Of a DNA stretch of 35,908 nucleotides, positions 8,659 to 16,335 are shown piece after piece (within the stretch, counting starts at the first letter, position 1; the number at the start of each line of letters is the position of its first letter). The DNA is from an uncultured Cytophagales bacterium. Lineage in GTDB: Bacteria; Bacteroidota; Bacteroidia; Cytophagales; UBA9547. Location: positions 1 through 35,908 of the forward strand of contig CAMFLX010000035.1 of assembly GCA_945957555.1 (NCBI GenBank), written 5' to 3'. Made by a program: the position numbers and the translations under genes. The notes below the pieces were generated by a model that saw nothing but the letters and a program-made list of their open reading frames with translations, did not search any database and was not told the origin of the DNA.

Positions 8659-8693
8659 TGATTCTGAAACCTTCATTAATAAACTTTTAATAA

Positions 8694-10037
8694 ATGGGCG
8701 TTAAGATTTTAACAGAACATATAGGTACACCGGGTTTAGAAACCCTTGCAGTATATAAAAGCAAAGGCGGTTATGCTTCGGTAGAGAAGGCAATCAAAAC
8801 AATGCAGCCAGATGAGGTGACCGAAGAGGTTAAAAAATCTGGTTTGAGAGGTAGGGGAGGCGCAGGTTTCCCTACAGGTATGAAATGGAGCTTCATAGAT
8901 AAGAAATCTGGGAAACCGAGACATTTGGTATGTAATGCCGATGAGTCTGAGCCGGGTACTTTTAAGGATCGCTATTTGATGTCTAAAAATCCTCACATTT
9001 TGATTGAGGGTATGATCACAGCAAGTTATGCTTTAGGAGCAAACTTGTCATATATATATGTGCGTGGCGAGTTGATGTATGTGGTAAACATTCTTCAAAA
9101 GGCTATCGACGAGGCTAGAGAAGCTGGATATATCGGAAAGAATATCCTTGGTTCTGGTTATGATCTTGAACTACACGTTACTTGTGGTGCAGGTGCTTAT
9201 ATCTGTGGTGAGGAAACAGCCTTGATCGAATCATTGGAAGGAAAACGTGGTAATCCACGTATCAAGCCTCCTTTCCCTGCGATTGCTGGGGTCTGGGGTA
9301 ATCCTACCGTGGTTAACAACGTGGAATCTATCGCTGCGGTGCCTTGGATCGTGAACAAAGGTGGTGATGAATATGCTAAAATAGGGGTAGGTAAAAGTAC
9401 AGGTACTAAATTGATTTCAGCTTCCGGACATATCAATAAACCAGGCGTTTATGAAATCGAATTGGGCATCACTGTAGAAGATTTTATTTACTCAGAAGAA
9501 TATTGTGGCGGTATATGGAAAAACAGAAAACTCAAAGCTGTAGTAGCGGGTGGTTCGTCAGTCCCAGTATTACCTGCAAACTTAATTCTAAATACGGTAA
9601 ACGGCGACAAACGTCTCATGACCTATGAATCATTGGCTGATGGAGGTTTTGCATCAGGAACTATGTTGGGATCTGGAGGTTTTATCGTTTTTGACGAAAC
9701 AGCCAGTATCGTACACAACTTGTGGAACTTCGAAAGATTCTATCACCATGAGTCATGTGGTCAATGTAGTCCATGTAGAGAAGGTACAGGCTGGATGGAA
9801 AAGATCTTGCACAAGTTTATAGAAGGTCATGCCAACATGGAGGATATTGATCTATTGGCAGAGATCGGTAAGAAAATTGAAGGCAATACCATTTGTCCAT
9901 TAGGCGATGCCGCTGCTTGGCCAGTGGCCAGTGCGATCAAGCACTTCCGTCATGAGTTTGAGTGGTATGTGACACATAAAGAAGAAGCTTCAAGGCCAGG
10001 TGCGTATTATAAAGGAGAGAAATTAGTTTTAGCGTAA
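8694..10037 (+). CDS. nuoF: NADH-quinone oxidoreductase subunit F (NADH- and FMN-binding)
   Basis: A 447-residue 51-kDa subunit that oxidises NADH through FMN. The nucleotide-binding loop GRGGAGFPTG lies at 53-62 and NADESEPGTFKDR at 81-93. The N3-type [4Fe-4S] ligands are Cys355, Cys358 and Cys361 (SCGQCSPCREGTGWM) plus Cys401 (NTICPLGDAAAWP). Length and motifs are complete, so NADH, rather than ferredoxin alone, is the expected donor. A repeat-rich hairpin lies between its stop codon and nuoG. Confidence 0.97.
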   Translation: MGVKILTEHIGTPGLETLAVYKSKGGYASVEKAIKTMQPDEVTEEVKKSGLRGRGGAGFPTGMKWSFIDKKSGKPRHLVCNADESEPGTFKDRYLMSKNPHILIEGMITASYALGANLSYIYVRGELMYVVNILQKAIDEAREAGYIGKNILGSGYDLELHVTCGAGAYICGEETALIESLEGKRGNPRIKPPFPAIAGVWGNPTVVNNVESIAAVPWIVNKGGDEYAKIGVGKSTGTKLISASGHINKPGVYEIELGITVEDFIYSEEYCGGIWKNRKLKAVVAGGSSVPVLPANLILNTVNGDKRLMTYESLADGGFASGTMLGSGGFIVFDETASIVHNLWNFERFYHHESCGQCSPCREGTGWMEKILHKFIEGHANMEDIDLLAEIGKKIEGNTICPLGDAAAWPVASAIKHFRHEFEWYVTHKEEASRPGAYYKGEKLVLA

Positions 10038-10100
10038 ACAGTTTTTAGTAGACAGTCTACAGATTTTTTTCTGTAAACTGACAACTGACAATTGACAACT
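10036..10100. repeat. Heptad-repeat inverted element between nuoF and nuoG
   Basis: The spacer is built of 7-base units. The right arm holds CTGACAA, CTGACAA, TTGACAA in tandem (10078-10098), preceded by CTGTAAA. The left arm (10036-10062) holds related units of the ACAGT type. The arms form an imperfect inverted repeat, 18 of 27 positions paired, around an 8-base loop of A and seven T. The left arm starts inside the nuoF stop codon. A smaller perfect palindrome GTAGAC-A-GTCTAC lies at 10048-10060. It may be an intergenic repeat family member and could affect mRNA processing or stability within the operon. Confidence 0.7.
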
Positions 10101-10108
10101 ATATAAGT

Positions 10109-11128
10109 ATGGAGCAGAACGTACAAGAGGAATTGTGGTCGGTTACCATCGATGGTAACGAAATCAAAGTAAAGCCAGGGACTACAGTCTTGCAAGCAGC
10201 GCGTATGATTGGTGAAAATGTACCACCAGCTATGTGCTACTATTCTAAACTGGAAGGTTCTGGAGGTAAGTGTAGAACCTGTTTGGTAAAAGTAAGTCAA
10301 GGTTCTACTAAAGATCCAAGACCTATGCCTAAACTTGTTGCGTCCTGTAGAACGACGGTGATGGACGGTATGGTTGTACAAAACACCACTTCTCCAGAAG
10401 TAAAAGAAGCACGTGCCGGAGTAGTAGAGTTTTTGTTGCTCAATCACCCATTAGACTGTCCGATCTGTGATCAAGCAGGTGAGTGTCACTTGCAAGATCT
10501 TGGATACGAACACGGCAAGCAAAAGACAAGATACGAGTTCAAAAGAAGAACTTTTGAAAGGATAGATATCGGTCCTTACATACAACTCCACATGACTCGT
10601 TGTATCTTGTGTTATAGATGTGTGTTTACCTGTGACCAGATCACCAACGAGCGTGTACATGGTATCCTCAACAGAGGCGATGCTGCGGAGATCTCCACTT
10701 ACATCGAGAAAGCCATCGATAACGACTTCTCAGGAAACGTGATCGATGTATGCCCTGTGGGTGCCCTTACCGATAAAACTTTTAGATTCAAGAGTAGGGT
10801 TTGGTTTACCAAGCCTGTTCAGGCTAGCTGTAATTGTGGTAAGTGTTCTGGTAAAGTAACTCTTTGGTACAAAGGAGAAGAAGTGATCAGAGTAACGGCG
10901 CGTAAAGACCAATGGGGGGAGGTAGAATCGTTTATCTGCAATACTTGCAGGTTCGAAAGAAAGAAAACAAGTGACTGGACGATAGAAGGACCGACACATG
11001 TCGATAACAAATCTGTAATTTCGGCGAATCACTATGAACTGAAATATGATCAGCCAGTGATTCCACAAAAAACAAGTCTGCATGCAGATCACCCTTCATT
11101 TAAGGAAGACAAAAAACTTTTAAATTAA
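10109..11128 (+). CDS. nuoG: NADH-quinone oxidoreductase subunit G, short form
   Basis: A 339-residue iron-sulfur subunit of complex I. It has a [2Fe-2S] ferredoxin domain with Cys43, Cys55, Cys58 and Cys80. A His113-Cys117-Cys120-Cys126 site follows, and then a [4Fe-4S] site with Cys165, Cys168, Cys171 and Cys215. After residue 240 there are five more cysteines (241, 243, 246, 277, 280) where N7-bearing NuoG has CxxCxxxC-x27-C, but the spacing differs. The large molybdopterin-fold domain found in enterobacterial NuoG (about 900 residues) is absent. No frameshift is seen: nuoH follows after 6 bases, so the short form is native. Short NuoG proteins are, as I recall, usual in Bacteroidota. Confidence 0.94.
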   Translation: MEQNVQEELWSVTIDGNEIKVKPGTTVLQAARMIGENVPPAMCYYSKLEGSGGKCRTCLVKVSQGSTKDPRPMPKLVASCRTTVMDGMVVQNTTSPEVKEARAGVVEFLLLNHPLDCPICDQAGECHLQDLGYEHGKQKTRYEFKRRTFERIDIGPYIQLHMTRCILCYRCVFTCDQITNERVHGILNRGDAAEISTYIEKAIDNDFSGNVIDVCPVGALTDKTFRFKSRVWFTKPVQASCNCGKCSGKVTLWYKGEEVIRVTARKDQWGEVESFICNTCRFERKKTSDWTIEGPTHVDNKSVISANHYELKYDQPVIPQKTSLHADHPSFKEDKKLLN

Positions 11129-11134
11129 TAATTA

Positions 11135-12169
11135 ATGGACATAGTTCTTATAGAAAAAAGTATACTCGTGGTCATTATTTTTGCCATCAGTTTGGGTATT
11201 GCTGCTTATTCTACATATTTCGAAAGAAAATTCGCTGGCTTTTTCCAAGATAGGGTTGGACCCAATAATGCAGGACCATTTGGTATTTTACAACCTTTAG
11301 CCGATGGTGCTAAGCTCTTTACTAAAGAAGAGTTCATCCCTACAAACGCAAACACTTTTCTGTTTATTCTAGGACCATCACTAGCCATGCTTACCGCATG
11401 TATGACTAGTGCGGTGATCCCTTGGGGCGGGACGCTAGAAGTGGCTGGCAGAACTATAAGCTTACAAGTTGCTGATTTGAGCGTAGGAATTTTGTATGTT
11501 TTTGGGGTCGTGTCGCTTGGTGTGTATGGCATCATGATTGGTGGCTGGTCATCCAATAACAAATACTCCTTATTAGGGGCGATCAGGGCTGCATCACAAA
11601 ACATCAGTTACGAAATTGCCATGGGCTTGTCTATCATTGCACTCCTTATGGTTGCTTCTGATGGTACCTTAAGTATCAGTAATATTGTAAACTTTCAGAT
11701 CAACAATTATTGGCTCATTGTATATCAACCCTTGGGCTTTTTGATTTTTATGATCTGTTCTTTTGCGGAAACCAATAGAACACCATTCGACTTACCTGAG
11801 TGCGAGGCAGAATTGGTAGGAGGTTATCATACAGAATATTCAAGTATGAAGTTGGGGCTTTATCTATTTGCAGAATATGTGAACATGTTCATCTCTTCTG
11901 CGGTCATGGCTACTCTTTATTTCGGTGGTTATGATGTTCCTTTCTTGGCAGATTTTGAAGCGAGTCTGGGACATAATTTAGTTACAATTTTAGGGACTTT
12001 GTTCTTCTTTGGAAAGATCATGTTGTTTATTTTCTTCTTCATGTGGGTACGTTGGACGATCCCAAGATTTAGATATGACCAATTGATGAAACTGGGTTGG
12101 CAAGTATTGATTCCTCTGTCGATCATTAACATTGTACTTACTGGTTTGGTATTAACTTTTGTTAAATAA
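11135..12169 (+). CDS. nuoH: NADH-quinone oxidoreductase subunit H
   Basis: A 344-residue, about eight-helix membrane subunit that forms the quinone chamber with NuoB and NuoD. Signatures: YFERKFAGFFQDRVGPNN (about 28-45), the conserved acidic loop FAETNRTPFDLPECEAELVG (about 210-229), and FFMWVRWTIPRFRYDQLM near residue 304. Length is typical. It starts 6 bases after nuoG and ends 10 bases before the chosen start of nuoI. Confidence 0.97.
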   Translation: MDIVLIEKSILVVIIFAISLGIAAYSTYFERKFAGFFQDRVGPNNAGPFGILQPLADGAKLFTKEEFIPTNANTFLFILGPSLAMLTACMTSAVIPWGGTLEVAGRTISLQVADLSVGILYVFGVVSLGVYGIMIGGWSSNNKYSLLGAIRAASQNISYEIAMGLSIIALLMVASDGTLSISNIVNFQINNYWLIVYQPLGFLIFMICSFAETNRTPFDLPECEAELVGGYHTEYSSMKLGLYLFAEYVNMFISSAVMATLYFGGYDVPFLADFEASLGHNLVTILGTLFFFGKIMLFIFFFMWVRWTIPRFRYDQLMKLGWQVLIPLSIINIVLTGLVLTFVK

Positions 12170-12179
12170 GAGACTGAAT

Positions 12180-12755
12180 ATGCAATCATTATCAGGTAGA
12201 AAGAAAAACGTTGTAAATAAGAAAATGACCATCGGGGAGAAACTATACCTCCCAGCTATAATAGGTGGTATGTTTGTTACCTTGAAACACTTTTTTGGGA
12301 AGAGTAAAACGGTAAAATACCCTGAGGTAAAAAGAAATTTTTCAGAAAACTACAGAGGTTTACATGTACTTAAAAAGGACGATACTGGTGCTGAAAGATG
12401 TACGGCTTGCGGTCTTTGTGCTTTGTCATGTCCAGCAGAGGCAATTACCATGACTGCTGCTGAGCGTACCAAAGAAGATAAGGGACTCTACAGAGAGGAG
12501 AAATATGCAGCTGTATACGAAATCAACATGTTGCGTTGTATTTTCTGCGGTTTGTGTGAAGAAGCCTGTCCTAAGCAGGCTATATTCCTCACTAGCGAAG
12601 AAATTGCACCAGCAAACTACGATAGGGGAGATTTTATTTTCGGTAAAGATAAATTGGTCGAAAAGCAACACCATCCTGTTGGGAAAATAAGAGGCGGTGG
12701 ACCTTATAGCAAAGAACATTATCATCAACACGGTAAAAACAAGTCAATTTTTTAA
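12180..12755 (+). CDS. nuoI: NADH-quinone oxidoreductase subunit I (two [4Fe-4S] clusters)
   Basis: A 191-residue peripheral subunit that carries clusters N6a and N6b and passes electrons to N2. Two ferredoxin motifs are complete: Cys74, 77, 80, 84 (CTACGLCALSCP) and Cys120, 123, 126, 130 (CIFCGLCEEACP). The ATG at 12180 was preferred to an upstream TTG at 12159 that would overlap nuoH. The tail is rich in His and Lys. Confidence 0.96.
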   Translation: MQSLSGRKKNVVNKKMTIGEKLYLPAIIGGMFVTLKHFFGKSKTVKYPEVKRNFSENYRGLHVLKKDDTGAERCTACGLCALSCPAEAITMTAAERTKEDKGLYREEKYAAVYEINMLRCIFCGLCEEACPKQAIFLTSEEIAPANYDRGDFIFGKDKLVEKQHHPVGKIRGGGPYSKEHYHQHGKNKSIF

Positions 12756-12760
12756 TCAAA

Positions 12761-13243
12761 ATGGAGCAGTTTTTTTATTTCTTAAGTTTTCTTGCCATCT
12801 TAACTTCTATTATGGTGGTGGTTTCTAAAAACCCAGTCCATAGTGTATTGTACTTAATTCTTACTTTTTTTGCCATAACCGGCCACTATATATTACTCAA
12901 CGCACACTTTTTAGCGATAGTAAACTTAGTGGTATATGCAGGGGCCATCATGGTATTGTTCTTATTTGTGATCATGTTCCTCAACTTAAACAAAGATGCA
13001 GAACCTAAAAAGCCAGTGGCTATGCAATTTGCATCCGTTTTAGCAGCAGGACTTCTCTTTTTGGTTTTGGTAGCGGCAGTTAAAGATGTATCATTAGGTA
13101 CTTCCTCCATACCTGTTTCTAATATTGGTTACGTATCAGAACTAGGTAAATTACTTTTTACCAAATTCATGGTACCCTTTGAGATCACCTCAATACTCTT
13201 TTTATCAGCTATGATAGGAGCAGTAGTAATTGCTAAGAAATAG
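12761..13243 (+). CDS. nuoJ: NADH-quinone oxidoreductase subunit J, last gene of this operon
   Basis: A 160-residue membrane subunit with about five hydrophobic segments. The conserved helix-3 region VNLVVYAGAIMVLFLFVIMFLNL appears at about 50-72, and the end, SILFLSAMIGAVVIAKK, fits the family. It starts 5 bases after nuoI. In most complete operons nuoK starts immediately afterwards; here a 21-bp-stem hairpin follows instead, and no nuoK, L, M or N is present in the window. Confidence 0.96.
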   Translation: MEQFFYFLSFLAILTSIMVVVSKNPVHSVLYLILTFFAITGHYILLNAHFLAIVNLVVYAGAIMVLFLFVIMFLNLNKDAEPKKPVAMQFASVLAAGLLFLVLVAAVKDVSLGTSSIPVSNIGYVSELGKLLFTKFMVPFEITSILFLSAMIGAVVIAKK

Positions 13244-13273
13244 AAATAAATTATCTTTATAAAATATATTCGT

Positions 13274-13321
13274 AAGAAAGCCAATCGTATGAAGAAATCT
13301 CTTCATACGATTGGCTTTCTT
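13274..13321 (+). terminator. Very stable hairpin ending the nuo operon after nuoJ
   Basis: A perfect 21-bp stem (left arm 13274-13294, right arm 13301-13321) with the 6-base loop AAATCT. The right arm ends TTTCTT, but no longer U-run follows. It would terminate transcription or protect the 3' end of the mRNA. Confidence 0.85.
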
Positions 13322-13481
13322 GTTGACGGAAAGTGTAAGAAGTCTTAATTTAAAATCGTTTTTTGTTTAAGAGGAGTCGAGTCTGTTAATCAATATGCAT
13401 CTCCGTTTCCAACTCAACAAAGCTGACTAAGTTTGTTGACTGTAAGTATACTACCCAAGACCAAATTGTAATCAATAAATT

Positions 13482-13666
13482 CTTCAACCCGAAAATCTCA
13501 AAAGACTTTGTTATAAGATCTATCATGACAATATGATTAGGATTTTGGAGTCGAAATTTGTGTAAGAATTTAGTGTACTCAATTGAGCTCAAATTTTGCT
13601 GAAGAGTTTTCAGTATGAAGTAATTGTGGGTCGCAATAAATTTCTATTGAGATTTTTGGGTTGAAG
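13482..13666. repeat. Inverted repeat pair, 24-bp arms
   Basis: Left arm 13482-13505 begins CTTCAACCCGAAAATCTC. Right arm 13643-13666 ends GATTTTTGGGTTGAAG. They are reverse complements at 22 of 24 positions, 137 bases apart. The right arm overlaps the end of dispersed repeat copy B. This layout could mark a small non-autonomous element or its remains. Confidence 0.6.
13611..13660 (+). repeat. Dispersed repeat, copy B (50 bp)
   Basis: It matches positions 10-59 at 46 of 50 bases in the same orientation; the similarity extends weakly four bases further upstream (from 13607). The two copies bracket a segment containing the xylanase, ice-binding-like, permease and nuoA-J genes. Confidence 0.75.
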
Positions 13667-13710
13667 CAACGCATAAATAGGGGTGCCTGACCAGGGGTGG
13701 ACTAATATCC

Positions 13711-14463
13711 TTACTTTTGAAGATCAATTCCTGAAGCGTTTCCCTTCTTTTTAATCACAGTAAAATACAAACCAGCAAGTGATAAGGAGAATATTACCCC
13801 ACCAATCGCATACACCCACCATTTGTTATAACTTTTATCTGCGACTTCAGAAATACTCTTAATCGATGCGCCAATAAAGGTAAACAAGAGCACTCTGGGC
13901 CATTTGCCTAAGAATGAACCCACAAAGAACTTCTTAAAGTCAAAATCCAAGATACCAAACAAAGCATTAGTAATCACAAAAGGAAGAATAGGAGACATCT
14001 TAGTGAAACCCACGGTACTTACTTGGCTACTTTGCATATTTTGAGCCACAGTTCTAAGGTCTGGAATTTCCTCCATAAGTGCAAGTATGGTACTCTTGGG
14101 CAACATTTTACCTACAATGTAACCAATCGTGCAAGAAAGCATATAAGCTGGTGACAAGTAGAGCAATGAATAATAATCCATATAGAATGCACCCAAAATA
14201 ATGATGAGAGTATTTATAACAAGACTAAAAGACATTAAAACCGTGCATAGCAAATAGATCAGCACTATTTCGGTAGAGAATATAACAGGGTTTGGTGTAT
14301 TGAATGAGCGAAAAACATTTTCTAAATAGGGGTGTAAATCTCCGCCTGTAAGAAACGTAGTTATACAAAAACTTCCCAACCACGGCAATACTGCAAAAGC
14401 TATAATGGTATAGGCGATGGTTTTATTTTTCTCTAAGATTTCTTCAATAACGTTGATATTCAT
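13711..14463 (-). CDS. VTT/DedA-type (SNARE-associated family) membrane protein
   Basis: A 250-residue polytopic protein. Hydrophobic segments lie at about 16-37, 60-98, 103-120, 155-175, 185-205 and 215-238. The central region fits the VTT domain: GAFYMDYYSLLYLSPAYMLS and GYIVGKMLPK, then SPILPFVITNALFGIL and FFVGSFLGKWPRVLLFTFIG. Family members (DedA, TVP38, YdjX) are linked to lipid-carrier recycling and membrane homeostasis; the substrate here is unknown. It is the last gene of the minus-strand operon, 21 bases after the thioesterase gene. Confidence 0.8.
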   Translation of the reverse strand: MNINVIEEILEKNKTIAYTIIAFAVLPWLGSFCITTFLTGGDLHPYLENVFRSFNTPNPVIFSTEIVLIYLLCTVLMSFSLVINTLIIILGAFYMDYYSLLYLSPAYMLSCTIGYIVGKMLPKSTILALMEEIPDLRTVAQNMQSSQVSTVGFTKMSPILPFVITNALFGILDFDFKKFFVGSFLGKWPRVLLFTFIGASIKSISEVADKSYNKWWVYAIGGVIFSLSLAGLYFTVIKKKGNASGIDLQK

Positions 14464-14484
14464 TATAATAATTTTATGCGTTTT

Positions 14485-15039
14485 TTATTTAGACCAGATG
14501 ATTTTGCAGCGCTCGTTTTCAAGCTTGTCAATTTCTGTTTCTATCTCCATACTTGTTTTTGCGTTGTTTAGTTCACGTTTATAGGTGTTACGCAGCTCTT
14601 TTCTTTTGATTGCCTCAAGGAATCTACGAACATCATCCCTCGTTTCTAGGATTAAACCAGGAACTTTGGTAGGACGCCCCTCATCGTCTTTGGCAATCAT
14701 CGTAAAGAATGAGGTGTTTGTATGTTTAATAGTACCCCTTTTGAAGTCTTCCGAGACTACTTTTATGCCGACTACCATAGAGGTATTACCAACATAATTT
14801 ACTGAGGCCAGCATCGATACCATCTCACCAACTTCCACTGGTTGTAAAAAGTCTACAGTGTCGATATTTGCAGTAACACAGTAGTTTCCAGCATGTTTAG
14901 AAGCACATGCGTAAGCAACTTTGTCCATGAGCGACAAAAGAATTCCTCCGTGGATTTTACCCCCAAAGTTTGCATAAGCAGGAATCATGAGCTCGGTGAG
15001 CGTTGTTTTTGAATAACTAGCTGGTTTGTAATCTTCCAT
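14485..15039 (-). CDS. Acyl-CoA thioesterase (hotdog fold)
   Basis: A 184-residue hotdog-fold hydrolase predicted to cleave acyl-CoA to free acid and CoA in the cytoplasm. The fold signature is NFGGKIHGGILLSLMDKVAY (about 25-44), followed by TANIDTVDFLQPVEVGEMV (about 57-75). This resembles the YciA/BFIT group. After the domain there is a charged helical tail of about 45 residues. The first 23 bases overlap the end of coaE, so translation of the two is probably coupled, and both concern coenzyme A. Confidence 0.88.
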   Translation of the reverse strand: MEDYKPASYSKTTLTELMIPAYANFGGKIHGGILLSLMDKVAYACASKHAGNYCVTANIDTVDFLQPVEVGEMVSMLASVNYVGNTSMVVGIKVVSEDFKRGTIKHTNTSFFTMIAKDDEGRPTKVPGLILETRDDVRRFLEAIKRKELRNTYKRELNNAKTSMEIETEIDKLENERCKIIWSK

Positions 15040-15637
15040 TGGATCTCTTTAATATTTTAGTATGAATTTCTAATACTTGAGCGATGAGAGATTGATTTTC
15101 ATCATTATAGATAACCTCATCAGAAAGCCTTATCTTTTCCGCATCACTCATTTGTTTGTCTATAATACTCTTGATACTTTCCTCCGTTCTGAAAGGATCT
15201 CTTGCAAGTATATTTTTGATGCGCATTTCGATCGGTGATACTACGCTGATGACCATATCCAAGCTTTTTTGAATGTCGTTTTCAAAAATAATGGCTGACT
15301 CCTTTAATATATAAGGGAAAGTTTGTTCGTTCAACCAGATTGCAAAATCTTTAGCTACCTCAGGATGCACTATATGGTTAAGAATCTTAAGTTTAGATTC
15401 ATCATTAAATACAATGATGCCAAGCTTTTGGGCAATCAAGTTGTCGTTACTGTCAAAGCAGTCCGTCCCAAACTCTTTTTTGATTTGAGAAATAATATTC
15501 TTGCTAGTTTTAGTTAGGTATTTACCTCGATCATCAGAATTGTAAATCGGGACACCCAAGGTTTGAAATATTCTAGAAACAATACTTTTTCCACTACCTA
15601 TTCCTCCCGTAATCCCTACTTTTAATGATGATTTCAT
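15017..15637 (-). CDS. coaE: Dephospho-CoA kinase
   Basis: A 206-residue P-loop kinase that carries out the last step of coenzyme A synthesis. The Walker A motif GITGGIGSGKS lies at 8-18. VPIYNSDDRGKYL (about 30-42) and the SVVSPIEMRIKNILARD region (about 131-147, lid arginine) fit CoaE. Length is standard. It overlaps the YbbR-like gene by one base and the thioesterase gene by 23. The order yajC, YbbR-like, coaE recurs in Bacteroidota. Confidence 0.95.
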   Translation of the reverse strand: MKSSLKVGITGGIGSGKSIVSRIFQTLGVPIYNSDDRGKYLTKTSKNIISQIKKEFGTDCFDSNDNLIAQKLGIIVFNDESKLKILNHIVHPEVAKDFAIWLNEQTFPYILKESAIIFENDIQKSLDMVISVVSPIEMRIKNILARDPFRTEESIKSIIDKQMSDAEKIRLSDEVIYNDENQSLIAQVLEIHTKILKRSNGRLQTS

Positions 15638-16332
15638 TATTTCTTGATGAAGACAAACTCTATTTTAACATTAGGATTTTCCACTTCTAGGGAGGAGTCA
15701 AAGCTAAGTTTTTGATGGTAAACTTGTATCAATGATTTGTTCGTGCTGTCTAAATGTACAGGCAATAAATAGTTATCGGTCACAGTCATTAGTAAAGAAT
15801 TTGGGCCTGTGATCGTCATCCTCTTAGGATTAGTAGAGCAGCTTTGGAGCTTTAGCCCCTTAGAAAAGACCAAGCTTGACGAATCTATCACCAATTTAAT
15901 CTTCTTGCTTTTGATACTTTCAAATTCAAGACTTAAGTTTCTCTCCAATATCTGGTTGACCAAAACACCTCTTACGTTGTTGTTGATATACCTTATCAAA
16001 TCTTCTTTTTCTATAGTTTGTGAGGTCTCAAAGAATCCTCCAATATTGTATACCAAAGAATCGCTTTTGAGGCCTAACTTATGCTGTAGTAGTATCCAGC
16101 CAGTACTGTGCGCGTCTACCCAAAGTTTCTCAGGCAGTTTACTTTTTGCGTAGATTTTGTTTTTGTCATATTTAAATACAACAGGCAACCTTATCTTGGA
16201 ATTATACCGCTTGTTGAGCGCCTTCACAAACCAAAATGAAGACGCAATAAAAAAACAAAGGGCAACTATGGGTAAGTTGCCTTTGGAAACGTAAGTTAAT
16301 GGGTTCAGTATTTTTTTGAGATACCTTAACAC
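15637..16332 (-). CDS. YbbR-like domain protein
   Basis: A 231-residue protein with one N-terminal membrane anchor (about 20-40, PIVALCFFIASSFWFVKAL) and an extracytoplasmic beta-rich region. RLPVVFKYDKNK, LPEKLWVDAHSTGW and MTITGPNSLLMTVTD fit YbbR repeats. YbbR-like proteins in Firmicutes (CdaR) regulate diadenylate cyclase, but no cyclase gene is nearby and the role in this phylum is unproven. It lies 3 bases after yajC and overlaps coaE by one base. Confidence 0.82.
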   Translation of the reverse strand: MLRYLKKILNPLTYVSKGNLPIVALCFFIASSFWFVKALNKRYNSKIRLPVVFKYDKNKIYAKSKLPEKLWVDAHSTGWILLQHKLGLKSDSLVYNIGGFFETSQTIEKEDLIRYINNNVRGVLVNQILERNLSLEFESIKSKKIKLVIDSSSLVFSKGLKLQSCSTNPKRMTITGPNSLLMTVTDNYLLPVHLDSTNKSLIQVYHQKLSFDSSLEVENPNVKIEFVFIKK

Positions 16333-16335
16333 ATT

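Larger units (their letters stand above)
13322..13710. other. Gene-poor stretch after the nuo operon
   Basis: No convincing gene is present in these 389 bases. The stretch holds an inverted repeat (13482-13505 with 13643-13666) and the second copy of the 50-bp dispersed repeat. A 68-codon minus-strand frame (13386-13592) has no recognisable similarity and overlaps the repeats, so it is not called. The stretch lies between the tails of the nuo operon and the minus-strand yajC-coaE operon. Confidence 0.6.

Noticed and set aside
10007..10447. A 146-codon minus-strand frame opposite nuoG
   Set aside because: It is antisense to a certain nuoG and crosses the heptad-repeat spacer; composition is that of a shadow frame.
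10109..11128. Frameshift or deletion as the cause of the short nuoG
   Set aside because: The frame ends cleanly with nuoH starting 6 bases later, and no continuation of a molybdopterin domain appears in any frame.
13386..13592. A 68-codon minus-strand frame after the nuo operon
   Set aside because: It covers one arm of the inverted repeat, resembles no family, and has no promoter or neighbour in support.
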